Position numbers and translations under genes: made by a program
The notes under the pieces: model-generated
Databases searched by the model: none
Told to the model about the DNA's origin: nothing
The model's input: only the letters and a program-made list of their open reading frames with translations
From: Luzula sylvatica
Lineage: Eukaryota > Streptophyta > Magnoliopsida > Poales > Juncaceae
Length of the DNA: 64,000 nucleotides
Reading direction: 5' to 3'
NCBI GenBank assembly: GCA_946800325.1
Contig: OX326957.1
Coordinates: 19,565,591-19,629,590 of the forward strand
Shown here: positions 34,918-46,000 of the stretch, in pieces
Position numbering within the stretch: the first letter of the stretch is position 1
Layout of the letters: every line of letters begins with the position of its first letter

Positions 34918-35533
34918 CGAGACGATGGCGAACTGGAATCTTCGTCATCTGTATGCATTTCATTTTCTGGTTGGAAGAGGTGAATTAATCTGCATCGAAA
35001 ATTAAATTAAAAATACCAGATCGAGTATTAAATTAATTAATTTGGTTGGAATTTACAAATATTGATTACCCTTTTCTTATCGCTCTTGCTCTCATTGACA
35101 ACAATGCCTAGGGGAGAAGAGACCTAAAATTTCCAACCAGCCTCGCAAGAAACAAATCGAATAAAGAAGAAAATTAGGCATAAATTGAAGACAAATCAAA
35201 TCAGAAGAACCTGAGAAAGGAAACAAAAACATGAAAAATTAGTACAAATCTTAACAAACAAACAAACCAATTTAACGCTAGGATTGAACCGAATACAACT
35301 GAAAACTAACATAAAAAAAATAATCAATAGAAACCCTAATTGGCAACTAATTAATATTTCACAACTTACTTGTTGGTTACCTCCATTGATGTGAAGGCGA
35401 TTAGTTCGCGGCATACTTCCAACACCAGGATATTTCGAGCAAAAAAATCTATTTGCGAGTCCTTCGGTTTTGAAATCACAGTCTCTATGATTTCGAACAG
35501 CTCTTCGTCCACCAGGATATTCAGCGCCAATCC
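34918..35533 (-). pseudogene. Captured host-gene exons in Helitron 1
   Basis: Two minus-strand exons with canonical borders. 35,533-35,381 (153 nt, after CTGCCAG and before GTAACC) is open and reads LALNILVDEELFEIIE... with IDFFARNILVLEVCRELI. 34,989-34,918 (after GATGCAG, before GTAGGT) reads LFQPENEMHTDDEDSSSP. Farther right, at about 35,960-36,060, the minus strand has a 5'-UTR look (AAACCCTAAAAGAAACCCTAG). The order 5' UTR, exon, exon in Helitron orientation fits a captured gene 5' portion. The donor gene is not recognised. Confidence 0.5.
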
Positions 35534-36199
35534 CTGGCAGGAAAAGAAAAAATTTCATTTACAACCCTGCAAAGGTAAATATGACATAACTTGCTCTAGA
35601 ATTCACAATTTTCATAACCAATATCCCTTGTTAGATCCAGATATACGACGCATGTATTGACCAAATCGAAATTATAGATGAATTGACATGAATTGAATGA
35701 AAATTAGCATGAAAAAAAAGCACTATACTGAAGAATTCAAATAGAAATCTTAGAAAACCTCAATAAAATACCCTAAATTGATTCTATTTCGCCTGAAATC
35801 GGTTTAACTTAAACGAATGATATGGCGAATCTGAAAAATAGCACTCACCAGTTTTTTTTTATAGTCGAAGAAGCAGCGTCCCAAGATCTGAATCCGATTC
35901 AAGCTTCCCCTGCATCTGAGAAGAAGAACCGCGTCCCAACATCCGAGAAGAAGAAAAGTAATTGTTGTTTCACTGTCGCCCTTCTAGGGTTTCTTTTAGG
36001 GTTTAAAATCGCGCACCGTCAGTCACAGCCCCATCGCCAGCCACATCGCCGTTCGTGTAGGTTCCGTCGCCAGACATTCGCTCTTTTCCTCTTCTCTCAA
36101 GCGGTAATAAAGTTAGGAAATCTCTCAAGCGGGAATAAGGAGAAGGAATGAGGAGGGAGAGAAGAGGGGATTAGGTTTATCTCTGATCGAACAGTAGAA

Positions 36200-36447
36200 T
36201 GAACAGTAAATGAACAGTAAAAAAGAGGACGTGGCCAACTGTGGTAAAGAGGTGATATTTAGGGCTTGAGACAGAAAAACCTAATCCCCTCTTCTTGCGA
36301 TGGATGCTCTGGCCATGATCTTCAAAAAATTAAATCAGGCCAGATTCATAGATCCGGTTTTTGAAGGAAGAACAACTGGTTTATACTAGGCATATGACTC
36401 TATATATTTTACCAAATCAAGCATCAGAACTTGAAGTTTCAAGATGA
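36200..36447 (+). pseudogene. LINE-B, part 2: middle of reverse transcriptase
   Basis: Short plus-strand block between two Helitrons. About 36,258-36,300 reads GLRQ and SPLL, continuing MDALAMIFKKLNQARF, then AYDSIYFTKSS at the YADD catalytic position, now mutated. It is cut at GATGA/CTAG. Confidence 0.72.
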
Positions 36448-37375
36448 CTAGAAGAATACTCGCGCTACGCGGTGAGCATGTAAATTATGTTTTTCATTGT
36501 AATATAATTATATATTTGTATGATAATATCAATAATACCATCTTAAAATAAAGTTATTTGAATTCATTTATCTATGATTATTCATATGTTTTACAATTGT
36601 TTTACATTATGATAACAAAAAATCCCATTTTTTTAATTAAATAATAATACTTACATTAGTGTCATTATGTAATAATATATAAGAATAAGATATAATACAA
36701 TTTTACAAAAAATGTAACAACAAATATTATATCAATGTTCACAATATTTCATACAATATCAAATATTAAAATAATGAATCATACAATATATGTAGTAAGT
36801 AACACATTATTAATAGTAATAATTTTTATTGATTCAAAATGCAATGAAAAATATAAAATAATATAAAACTTAATATTGGAAGTAATTTAATAAATAATAT
36901 CAAAATTTAATTTATAATAAACATAAACACAAATTATTTTGTATCATATGATTTTATTTGTTTTTACATTTTGTAAAATAACAATACAATTTGATAGGTG
37001 TTTATAAGTTTAAAAAGTTATTTAGATGGAGAATTTTTTTTTAATTCTATTATTTTTTGAAAAAGTTTTGTTTGCTTAAAAACACAAATATAATCTACTT
37101 CGTATTATATGAGACTCTTACTGTTATAATTTTTTAAAAAGTAAGTAATAATACTTAAAAATTCTATTATGCAAATAAAATTCTTAAAAATATATTATGT
37201 AAATATTTATTTTTTTGCATCGTATTTTCCTACACAATATCTTTACCAAAAGAAATTATAAAAAACGGTATGAACTATGATAATATGGAAGTCAAAATAA
37301 AGAACAAAATGCTATTATAGTTGTTTTTTAATGCACATGATGAATCCACATCACACAATCTAAAGGTTAATAATC
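36448..37375 (-). mobile_element. Helitron 2 inserted in LINE-B
   Basis: The minus-strand 3' end has a hairpin (CTCACCGCG-TAG-CGCGAG, 36,459-36,476), nine bases, CTAG (36,448-36,451), then T. It is very AT-rich and non-coding. LINE-B resumes at about 37,376, so the length is about 0.9 kb. The exact 5' TC was not fixed. Confidence 0.65.
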
Positions 37376-38930
37376 AAGATAAGCATGATGATATGGCTTC
37401 ACGAGGAGCCTCAAAGATATGTGCAAAATAAGGAGGTGGGTAAATTATGGATATGTTTGGGAAATCATCACACTTGAAGGTAAATTATAACAAATCTGAA
37501 TTTGTATATATGAAGGACCACCAAGCTAATGAAGACATCATCAAGGATATATTACTATGTTAGCAAACCAACTTTCCTATCCAATACCTTGGTCTACCTG
37601 TCAAACCGGACAAGTTAAACAAACAAGATTATTTCCCCTCATCGATGAGATAGCTGTCAAACTGTCAGGGTGGAAGCAAAATATGTTCTCACTTAGTGGG
37701 AGACTGATATTGGTGTAATATGTTTTAGCGGCTATGCCAATATACTTTATGACAGTCTTTCAATTACCAAAATGGATCATTAAAAATTTGGAAAAAAAAA
37801 ATAAAGAACTTTTTATGAAAAGGAACCGACCCAAATGGTATAGGTGTACCGCTTGTATCTAGGAAAAAAAATCTGTAGACCAAAACGAGATGGAGGACTC
37901 TCAATTATAAATATCACAATCTTAAATGAGGCATTGCTCAGCAAATGGATATGGAAGTTATATTACACAAAGAAAAATATATGGAAAGATCTACTGTATG
38001 GACTATATGGGGATGAAATATACAAAAGATTTGGAAAAGAAGAAAAGCATAAATCAAGAATATAAGAATATAAAGGATTTGTGACAAATTATACATCATT
38101 TTTCATATATCAACATAGATGAAGACATAAAATAGTCAAAAGATAATTTTTTTGGGAAATCAATGGCAAGACACGACTCTCAAATATCAGTATCCAATTT
38201 CATATACATACAAGGAAGAAGGTAGTGAGATGTTCAATCAAGTCTGGCTAGAGAATCAACTCAAAGGATTAAAATCACCCTATCAGAGGCGGCATCCATT
38301 GAATATATAAGACTTCATGAGACAATCCAGCGCTTACAACCAATGGCGGAACATCAAGAAGATAAAATAATTTGGAGATGGAGCAAAATGATGAGTTCTC
38401 AACACGATTTATGTATCAATTCAGAATTCAAGGAGTACAAACGTACAATAAACAAAACGACATATGGACCATCAAGGCTCAATCAAAGATGAAATGTTTT
38501 ATATGGCTATGCTCGATGAATGACATCCTAACGGTTGATAATTAGTCAGAAGAGGCTGGTACATACCTAACATATGCATATTATGTCAATAACAAGAAGA
38601 AACCGTCCAACATTTATTCAACAATTGCATGTATACAATAGCACTATGGACACTCATAGATGCGATACACGGCTTCAATATCACAAGAGAATCAAATAAC
38701 GTAGAAACAATGATGGATGCCTCACAAGTAAAAGATAAAAGACAGGTATTAATCGTTGTAATCTTCAATATATGGAAAGAGCGTCGCATAAGGATTTTCC
38801 AAGACCAATCAAAACGATATAAGGGGAGATTTCAATGTATAAGAGGATAACGAAGAAAATCCCCATAACGGAAAATATAAGTTAATCAGGAATAATAAAT
38901 AGGTGTTGACACACTAGAGAAAAATTGTAA
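37376..38930 (+). pseudogene. LINE-B, part 3: end of reverse transcriptase and C-terminal region
   Basis: Reads FGKSSHLKVNYNKSEF, then IQYLGLPV...LSGWKQNMFSLSGRLILV...AAMPIYFMTVFQLPKWI, the typical LINE post-RT block, and ends with NIWKERRIRIFQ, the usual IWKER motif of plant L1 C-termini. There are many stops. It lies near the right end of the 15 kb insertion. Confidence 0.85.
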
Positions 38931-39037
38931 ATAACCCTGTGAATAACATAGTACATACTAGTGCTATATTTATCAATATAGTATTTGGTTGCGGGGCCTC
39001 GAACCCGCCTCAATTAATCAATTTTTTTAACAAGAAT
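38931..39037. other. Short spacer with a tRNA B-box-like motif
   Basis: On the minus strand 38,988-39,012 reads GGCGGGTTCGAGGCCCCGC, a T-arm/B-box-like hairpin. A decayed relative lies at 59,775-59,800, also just after a LINE 3' end. Confidence 0.35.
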
Positions 39038-39157
39038 GTTAAGTAAGGATAACTTGATATTAATTACGTTTAGTATGAATAAATATGATATTAATAATTT
39101 AAGAGGGACAAATATGTAATTTTTAAGTTTAGTAAGAATATGGGAGAAAAAATTTCT

Positions 39158-39413
39158 TCAAAATTTCTTCATAATTAAGACTGATGATAAATAGTCTTTT
39201 GAATTTGCAAATAAATTAAAAGAAACTACCAGAGAATATCCCTATAATCAAAGCATTTAATAATTGATTTTTCCTATTAAATGACAATCTAGTATATATA
39301 TATCAGCATTAAATAATTGATTTTTGTATTAAATGTCAAATGTAGTATATATATATCATCAACATTGTATCGTATTACATATCGAAATAAATAAAGAGAC
39401 GGTTACAGAAAAA
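39158..39413 (+). promoter_or_regulatory. Proximal upstream region of peptide gene 2
   Basis: From AATTAAGACTGATGATAAAT onward it matches copies 1 and 3, including the duplicated CATTTAATAATTGAT block and TATATATATC tract. The distal part is displaced to 24,098-24,181. Confidence 0.65.
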
Positions 39414-39635
39414 ATGCATGCAATGGAGGATAAATTAATTGCCGTTGGACTATTGTTGGTTCTTATTTTCGCAGATGTAATTCCACAAGTGTCATCTTTG
39501 GCGGAGACGAATGTGGTTAACCAAGATTGCTTTCGGAATTGCATGCGCGATTGTGGACCTTGGATTGGTAATTGTAAATCGTATTGCCGTAGGTTATGCG
39601 GTTTGAAAGGCATGGCACCTTCTAATATGAAATAA
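39414..39635 (+). CDS. Secreted six-cysteine peptide, copy 2
   Basis: 73 residues. The start at 39,414 is chosen because it aligns with copies 1 and 3 and places the signal peptide (LIAVGLLLVLIFA) at the N-terminus; an upstream in-frame ATG at 39,333 would add 27 residues that the paralogues lack. Cysteines are at 39, 43, 47, 54, 58 and 62. The mature part is basic, about +4 net, with Arg and Lys replacing acidic residues of copy 1 near the cysteines (FRNC, CKSYCRRLC). A cationic six-cysteine peptide is the form usually linked with membrane-active defence peptides, but that is inference. The ~15 kb insertion begins about 255 bp upstream and removes the distal promoter, so expression may differ from its sisters. 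Confidence 0.82.
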   Translation: MHAMEDKLIAVGLLLVLIFADVIPQVSSLAETNVVNQDCFRNCMRDCGPWIGNCKSYCRRLCGLKGMAPSNMK

Positions 39636-40509
39636 ATAATCTAGTTTGAGCCAAATTTAGGAAAATAATTATGATCGCATCGTAATCCTAAATTTATGTA
39701 ATTGAATAAAATTGAATGGTTCCCAATAGAAATGTGTCTATCCTTTTAAAGGTTTTCTCAATAGAGGCTTAATTTTTCTTATATCTTTCTAAGAGACAAA
39801 AATATGAATTTTTACTTTCAAAATTATAAATATCGAATTCATCACTCCAAATTTCATTTACCTGTTAAATTTGTCCAAGTTAAGTTTTCGTCAAATAACA
39901 CCTTACAAATGAATTCACCGTACTACTCTTCCTCTTACTCCATCAATTCTACTTCCCACTCCATGGCACTTTTCGCTCATCGCTGGAAGGTCGGAAGGAG
40001 AAGTGTTCTAAGCTTTGAAATCCAATCAGGCCAGAAACAAACTGCTAATTTATCCCTCCCCCACCACATCGAGACATAGAATTTACTAATTCTAAGGCAA
40101 AGGGTCGAGAAACTCAAAGCCACTATTCTTTTCACACGATATAATTGAGTAATGAAAAAAAGGGATTCTCCTCACAGAATGTCTATAGTACATATCTCGC
40201 TCATTAGGAAGTTCCTCAACACCTCTCTCCCTCTCTTCTCTTGCTTCCTTGCGGTACCTCCCCCCCCCCTCCACTTATCATCCTTGCCTGGAAACTCTCT
40301 CATCTCACTGGCATGGGGTTTCTGTCAGTGTCGAAGAAGGTGACAGGGTACTCGACCGACAATAATCAGCCGAGAACCACTTGATATTTCTATAGAAGGA
40401 ATTCAGAAATTATTCTCTTTATTGTCCTTGCCCTAGATTTTAATTTTTGGTATTAGCTACTTCAAACTTTCAATATTTACATTACCTAATTACACAGCTC
40501 AAGTGTCAA
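39636..40509 (+). other. Downstream flank of peptide gene 2
   Basis: Matches the flank of copy 1, including the pyrimidine-rich tract and ATG at 40,313 (MGFLSVSKKVTGYS..., stop after 23 codons). A run of ten C at about 40,260-40,269 is unusual here. It passes into the 174 bp satellite. Confidence 0.55.
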
Positions 40510-42061
40510 TATACAAGAAAAATACTCAATTCTCATATGGATACTCCAAATTAGAAGACTAACACACACAGTTCTGTTTTTTTTTTAAATTTCTTCAAAA
40601 TGCTAAAGGTGATGTCTAACAACTTAGTAATAAATCAATTATTCCATTTCCTAAAAAAAGTCAAAATTTAAGTATAATACGGTTAAAATACTGAAATTTC
40701 ATGTTTTCCTAAAAATAATTCGAAATAGAAGACTAACAAACACAAATTTATATGTTTTCAAAAATATTAACAAATCAAAAGTGAAGTATAACACCTTCAA
40801 ATCAATTGTCCTATTTTCTCAAAAATAATCAATTTTCACGTTGACCTCAAAATACTTGGAAACAAAAGACCAAGACGCACATTTTTTTTTTTTAATATTT
40901 TTAAAAAATTCAAAAAATGAAGTGTAATTCCTTCAAAATAAATCAATTATCATATTACCTAAAAATGTCAAAATTTAAGCGTAACACGAGAAAATACTCA
41001 ATTGTCATGTTGTCCTCAAAATACTATTTAATAGAAGACTAACAAACACAAATTTCTATTCATTTAAAAAAGTTCTCAAAAATGCAAAAAGTGAAGTCTA
41101 GCACCTTCAAAACATATCAATTATCCCAATTTATAAAAAAATGTCAAAATTGCAATGTATTAAAAAATTAGGAAATGTGCAAGAAGTGGAGTCTACCACC
41201 TTCAAAACATATCAATTATCCTATTTTCTGAAAAATGTCAAATTAGAAGTGTAACAAGAGAAAATACTTCATTTTCAGGTGTCCTCGGAATACTCCGTAA
41301 TAGAAACTAATACACATATTTGTATTTTTTCAAAAAATTATTAAAAGTGAAAGATGTGAAGTCTAACACCTTCTAAAAATATATCAATGATCCTATATTC
41401 TAAAATATGTCAAAAATTGAAGTTTAATACAAGAAAAATACACAATTTTCATATTGTCCTCAAAATGCTCCAAAATAGAATACTAACGCAGACAAATTCC
41501 TTATTTTTTCAAAAATTTCTTCATTATGTAAAAAAGTGGAGTCTAATAACTTAGAAACAAATAATTTATTCCATTTTCTAAAAAGGCAAAATTTAAGTAT
41601 AATACTGTCAAAATATTAAATTCTCATGTTGTCCTAAAAATACTCCGAAATATAAGACTATTACACTCAAATTTCTATTTTTTTAAATATTTTTAAAAAC
41701 TGAAATAATGAAGTCTAACGCCCTCTAACACAAATCAATTATCATATTTTCTAAAAAATTTCAAAATTGAAGTGTAACAGGAGAAAATACTCAATTTTCA
41801 AGACATCCCCAAAATACTAAAAAATAGAAAACTAACACACACAATTTTTTGCTTTTTAAAAATTTCTTTAAAGTGAAAGAAGTGAAGTCTAAATCCTTGA
41901 AAACATCCAATTTTCTAGAAAATGTTAATATTGAAGTGTAACACGAGAAAATACTATATTTTCATGTTGTACTCGACACATCCCGTAATTGAATTCCAAC
42001 AAACATAAATTTCAATTTTTTAATAATTTTCATAAAAGTGCAAGAAGTGAAGTCTAACATC
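40510..42061. repeat. ~174 bp satellite array, left segment
   Basis: Units contain GAAGTCTAACACCTTC, CATATCAATTATCC, TGTCAAAATTGAAGTGTAAC, GAGAAAATACTCAATTTTC and AGACTAACACACACAAATTTC. The array is interrupted at 42,061 by LARD-2, with ACATC duplicated. Confidence 0.88.
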
Positions 42062-43071
42062 TGTTGGGGAATATCCCCGGCCCCGGGCCCGCGCAGCGGA
42101 TATGTAGGCCCGGTCCGGTTCCCCGATTCCCGAGATCACGCCACGACTTCGAGGGTACGATGCAAATAGAAGGTTAGATCTTTACCGGTGCAAAATTGAT
42201 TGCACACGAAGGGTTGATCGCTGCCTTCTTTCTCCTGTCACGTTGGTGACAATACGCGCGTCCCACACCACGCGTCTTTCACCGCTCGTTGACTTCGCCG
42301 ATTCGCTTGATTTCGTCTCCGACTCAATCTACTCGTCCGAATCGATCACAATCGTGAGAGCCTCAGTTGTTGCTCCTCTACGTGTATCCACCTTGAATCG
42401 CAAGACGTCGGTCACGGATGCACCTGCCTAGACGATGCACCGGTGAACTTGCTTAATCGAATTCATTCTCTAAACCGTAAAACACCTTTTCACGGTTTCT
42501 CTCTTTTACACCTTTTCACTCTCTAGAAATTTGTCTCACAATTTTCTGGATAATTCTGAATAAATTGGTTCTGAATTCCTTAGTGAAGATGAGAGAGAAA
42601 ATCCTATTTATACCTAATAGGATAAGGATTAGCCAAAAGGCATGTATATCCAATATACACCCTTTCACACAGAAAACTGTATGAACCTGTTCAGTATTCT
42701 GTCCAGACGAAATTGATAAATTTCTCTGACAGAAAATCAACCAACACGAAAGTTGTAGATAATCTTATTATCTACATAACCCAATTTGGCCCAGCCCAAT
42801 TGGAGTTCGTATGCAAAAGTTATGACTATTTTACTAACTGTATGTCATACTGTTGCACCCTTTCGGTATTTCACAGAAACGACACTTATACTTCGTTCAT
42901 ATGAAATATATTTCTACATGAAGGTTATAGATAATCTAATTATCTATCTTACCCAATTTGAACCATTCAAATCGGATTTTCCTACTGAACGATATGGCTA
43001 CGAATGTACGACTACATTCGTTTATCCTTGTGTACACTTTTACGGTTGATCCTGAAACTGTATTTCCTTCA
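41354..43071. repeat. 1,718 bp direct duplication, copy a (satellite plus LTR)
   Basis: 708 bp of satellite (41,354-42,061) plus the 1,010 bp LTR (42,062-43,071), repeated without gaps at 48,982-50,699. I noticed about six substitutions in all: two in the satellite and four in the LTR. Confidence 0.9.
42062..43071 (-). repeat. LARD-2 left LTR
   Basis: 1,010 bp with ACATC before it (42,057-42,061). A minus-strand TATA-like GTATAAATAGG lies near 42,604-42,614. Confidence 0.88.
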
Positions 43072-46000
43072 GTCTCCCACTCAATTTCAGATCTACCTAA
43101 AAGGTACTCATGCATATCCAATACGCACGATTTTAGAGAATATAGCTCGCGTATCAAATACCAAGCTATGCACATCCTATGTGCCAATTTTATGATCAAG
43201 CCCGACTTAGTACGACTCGTTGTGTGACCATGTAGGTTCGACTTAATGATGGCAGTAGGTTGTTTCCAATACCTACAAGCTCATGAGCGGGATCTAGTCA
43301 CTCCATCATAGCTACCCATGTTAAACGAATAATGATTGTGATCATTGTGCCTATCTCGAATAGCGGTTACTAGTTCTCTTGTTTACGATATCCGTTAATC
43401 AAAAGGCACGGTAATAGTCATCCTTATAATTTGATTAACTACACTTATTCCCCGATTCCGAGTTGAGTTAACAAATTTCAATCGATATTAACCATTAATA
43501 TCATTGACTGCGGCCGCAGGTTTCGTTAATCGACTCATCGAGCGGCGCCTAAGAGATATCTCTTCCTTTCGGAATAAACAATTCCTATCTTGGAGACTCA
43601 CATTGAATTCCGTGTTTCGGACAATACCCAATGATGACCCTTTTAACTCCCTGTTACGGTGAGCGTAAGATCATATCAAAGCATTGTGTTACGCACGAAA
43701 CGCAATCAATGATCCCCTCAAGTTTGAAGAATCTAAAACCCCATTCGTCGCAAGTCCATCTATAATGACTAAACCATGTCATGGTCTCGCGGCTTCGGTC
43801 ATATCCAATACATGTAACCTAACATATATCTACGTTCCCGATTCGACAAACTCCTTTGTCCCATGATTAGCAAAACATAATCATCTCCTCGGCAAACGTA
43901 CTAGTGTACGCGTTCAGTCTATTCCCTTGTAATAGTAATGCTTCTCTCTTAAGCAAACTGACCCGCGACTAGGGATGTTTAGAAATGACACTTTAAGTGT
44001 GACGGTTTCGCTGCACATAGTCCTCAACCATGTCGACGTCCACACAAGTTCAAATCAAGGTTCATGTAACAATCATATTACACAACCCAGCACACAGTTT
44101 TCATATAAGGTGAATGCATATTAATTTAAGTAAACAAAATTTTAAAAGGGATGCATTCATATGGACTAAGTATTTGGGTGATACAACGTTTACCTATGGG
44201 TATCTCCATACCCATAACCTGCGAGGACTATCGTATTAGATAACTACACTCTACTCTCTTCTTCCTCCTCTAGGTATCTCCATACCCATAGTCATCGCAT
44301 GACAGTCACGCGCGACTAGAGAGAGCGGTTTTGTAAACGGGTCCGCACGTTCCCGCTAGTGTTAATCATCATCAGGATTGGAACATTTCCAATACCTACG
44401 ATCACATCTTTTCACAAAATTTCATGGATCAAATGAAATTTTCTGAGTATTGGCTAGAAGTGGTTGTGACCTCGGCATTTTTGGCTTGTACTATTGCGTC
44501 TCACGCAATAAACAACCATAAATCCGATAACTCGTGACTACTAGAGTTTGGTCATGTATCCTTGATCCATACCACTTCCTTTTGCGATTAATAACCGCAA
44601 TATACTCGCCACCGTAAATAGAATCATAAACTATTGGTCTTGTGGAACCTTTCCACATAACCGTTTTTTCATTTAAGCAAAACATGTACACACTTTGTGA
44701 TCGAAAGTCGTGCTACATATTTGGACGTGCTTCATCTTTGGAAACTGTTGTTTGTTATAACTCTTTATAACCAACACGTCCTCCACACCATTATAGATAA
44801 TAAATCCTGAATTCTTTCGCAAAGTATTCAAGGATAAACTTCACCTCTATCAATACAAATCCCGATGGGTTTTAAATATACATAACCATTATGTATATAT
44901 TTGTATAACCATTATACAATCACAAGAGTTAGTCTCATGTAATCGAATTACATTCAAACTCATGTGATTCCCATGAATTTTATTGACGGTGAACTAGACG
45001 CTTTATTTGTATGACAGATAGCCACATACATATCATGACAGATATAATAGATCCTAACATCAAATGTAAGGCATCATATTATTACTTTTCGCGCTGCTTG
45101 ATGTCTCACATCGAGCCGTTGAAAATTTCTGCCATTCGACATTTCGATTTATCTCCTCCAAGGAATTTACATGTTGAAAACCATTTTCAACAATATGTCG
45201 ATATATGTGCTATAACATAGAACGAGGAACTTTTTTAGATCTATCCTATAGATCTTCACGCTTAATTCATAAGCGGTCTCGTCTAAATCCTTTGTCGTTA
45301 CAAGAAATATAACGCAGCTCCCACTAACCTTCATGTGTACACAAAGTTTCCATTCGTTTCGACAATTTTATAACAGTTTATAATTTTGTCAAAACGAATA
45401 TTCCAATTCCGAGAAGCTTTCTCTAATCCATCATATGGATCGTTAAAGCGTGCATATCTTATCCCCGATTCTTATGAATCGACAAAACCGTAAGGTTGTG
45501 TCAAGTACACATCCTTTCATAAAATTTCTGTCAAGAAATTCGGTTTTTGACATCCATTTGGCCACATCACATAGTCATAATACGCGACCATGGCAAGCAG
45601 AATTTCGAGAATGGGAAAGCATGGCAACAAGCGAAAACGTTTCTTCATAGTCCGACTATGAATTGCATGAAACTTTTCGCAAAAAGCCTCGCTTTACATA
45701 TATGCGTATTCCTATCCATGTCGGTTCTTCATCTTGAAAAACCCACTCACATTTCACGGGTCTAACCTAGAAAGTAATGAAATCAAGTTCTAAACTTGAT
45801 AATTCACATGGATCGAATCTCAGATTTCATGACACCATGTCATGTGGAATCAACTTTTCATAGCATCCTTGTAGGATATCGAATCATCATATGATTTCAA
45901 TCTATCATCATTAGCCACGATAAATCCGTATTTACCGGCTTATGATATAGCCTACTTGATCTACGAAAAATTCCTTTGTGTGTTCGACTTGCGTTCATCA

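Larger units (their letters stand above)
31762..36200 (-). mobile_element. Helitron 1 inserted in LINE-B (5' end approximate)
   Basis: On the minus strand the element ends with a perfect 22 bp hairpin (CTCCCGCGCAA paired with TTGCGCGGGAG, 31,772-31,793), six bases later CTAG (31,762-31,765), then T, the textbook Helitron 3' end. LINE-B reads into it from the left and resumes by about 36,258, so the 5' end lies roughly at 36,180-36,260. Inside are (GAT)n, GTATTTG-rich repeats and captured exons at 34,918-35,533. No Rep/helicase was seen, so it is non-autonomous. Confidence 0.8.
24197..39141. mobile_element. ~15 kb insertion bounded by ~105 bp inverted repeats
   Basis: The left end (24,197-24,298, starting ATATTCCTACTTAA) and the reverse complement of the right end (39,038-39,141, starting ATATTCTTACTAAA) align at roughly 80% by eye, sharing AAATTACATATTTGTCCCTC. 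Direct repeats GGGAAAAAAATTTCT (24,182-24,196) and GGGAGAAAAAATTTCT (39,142-39,157) abut both ends. The peptide-gene upstream region continues on either side, so the whole block is an insertion. It may be one large TIR element that later received other elements, or two related termini brought together. Confidence 0.5.
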
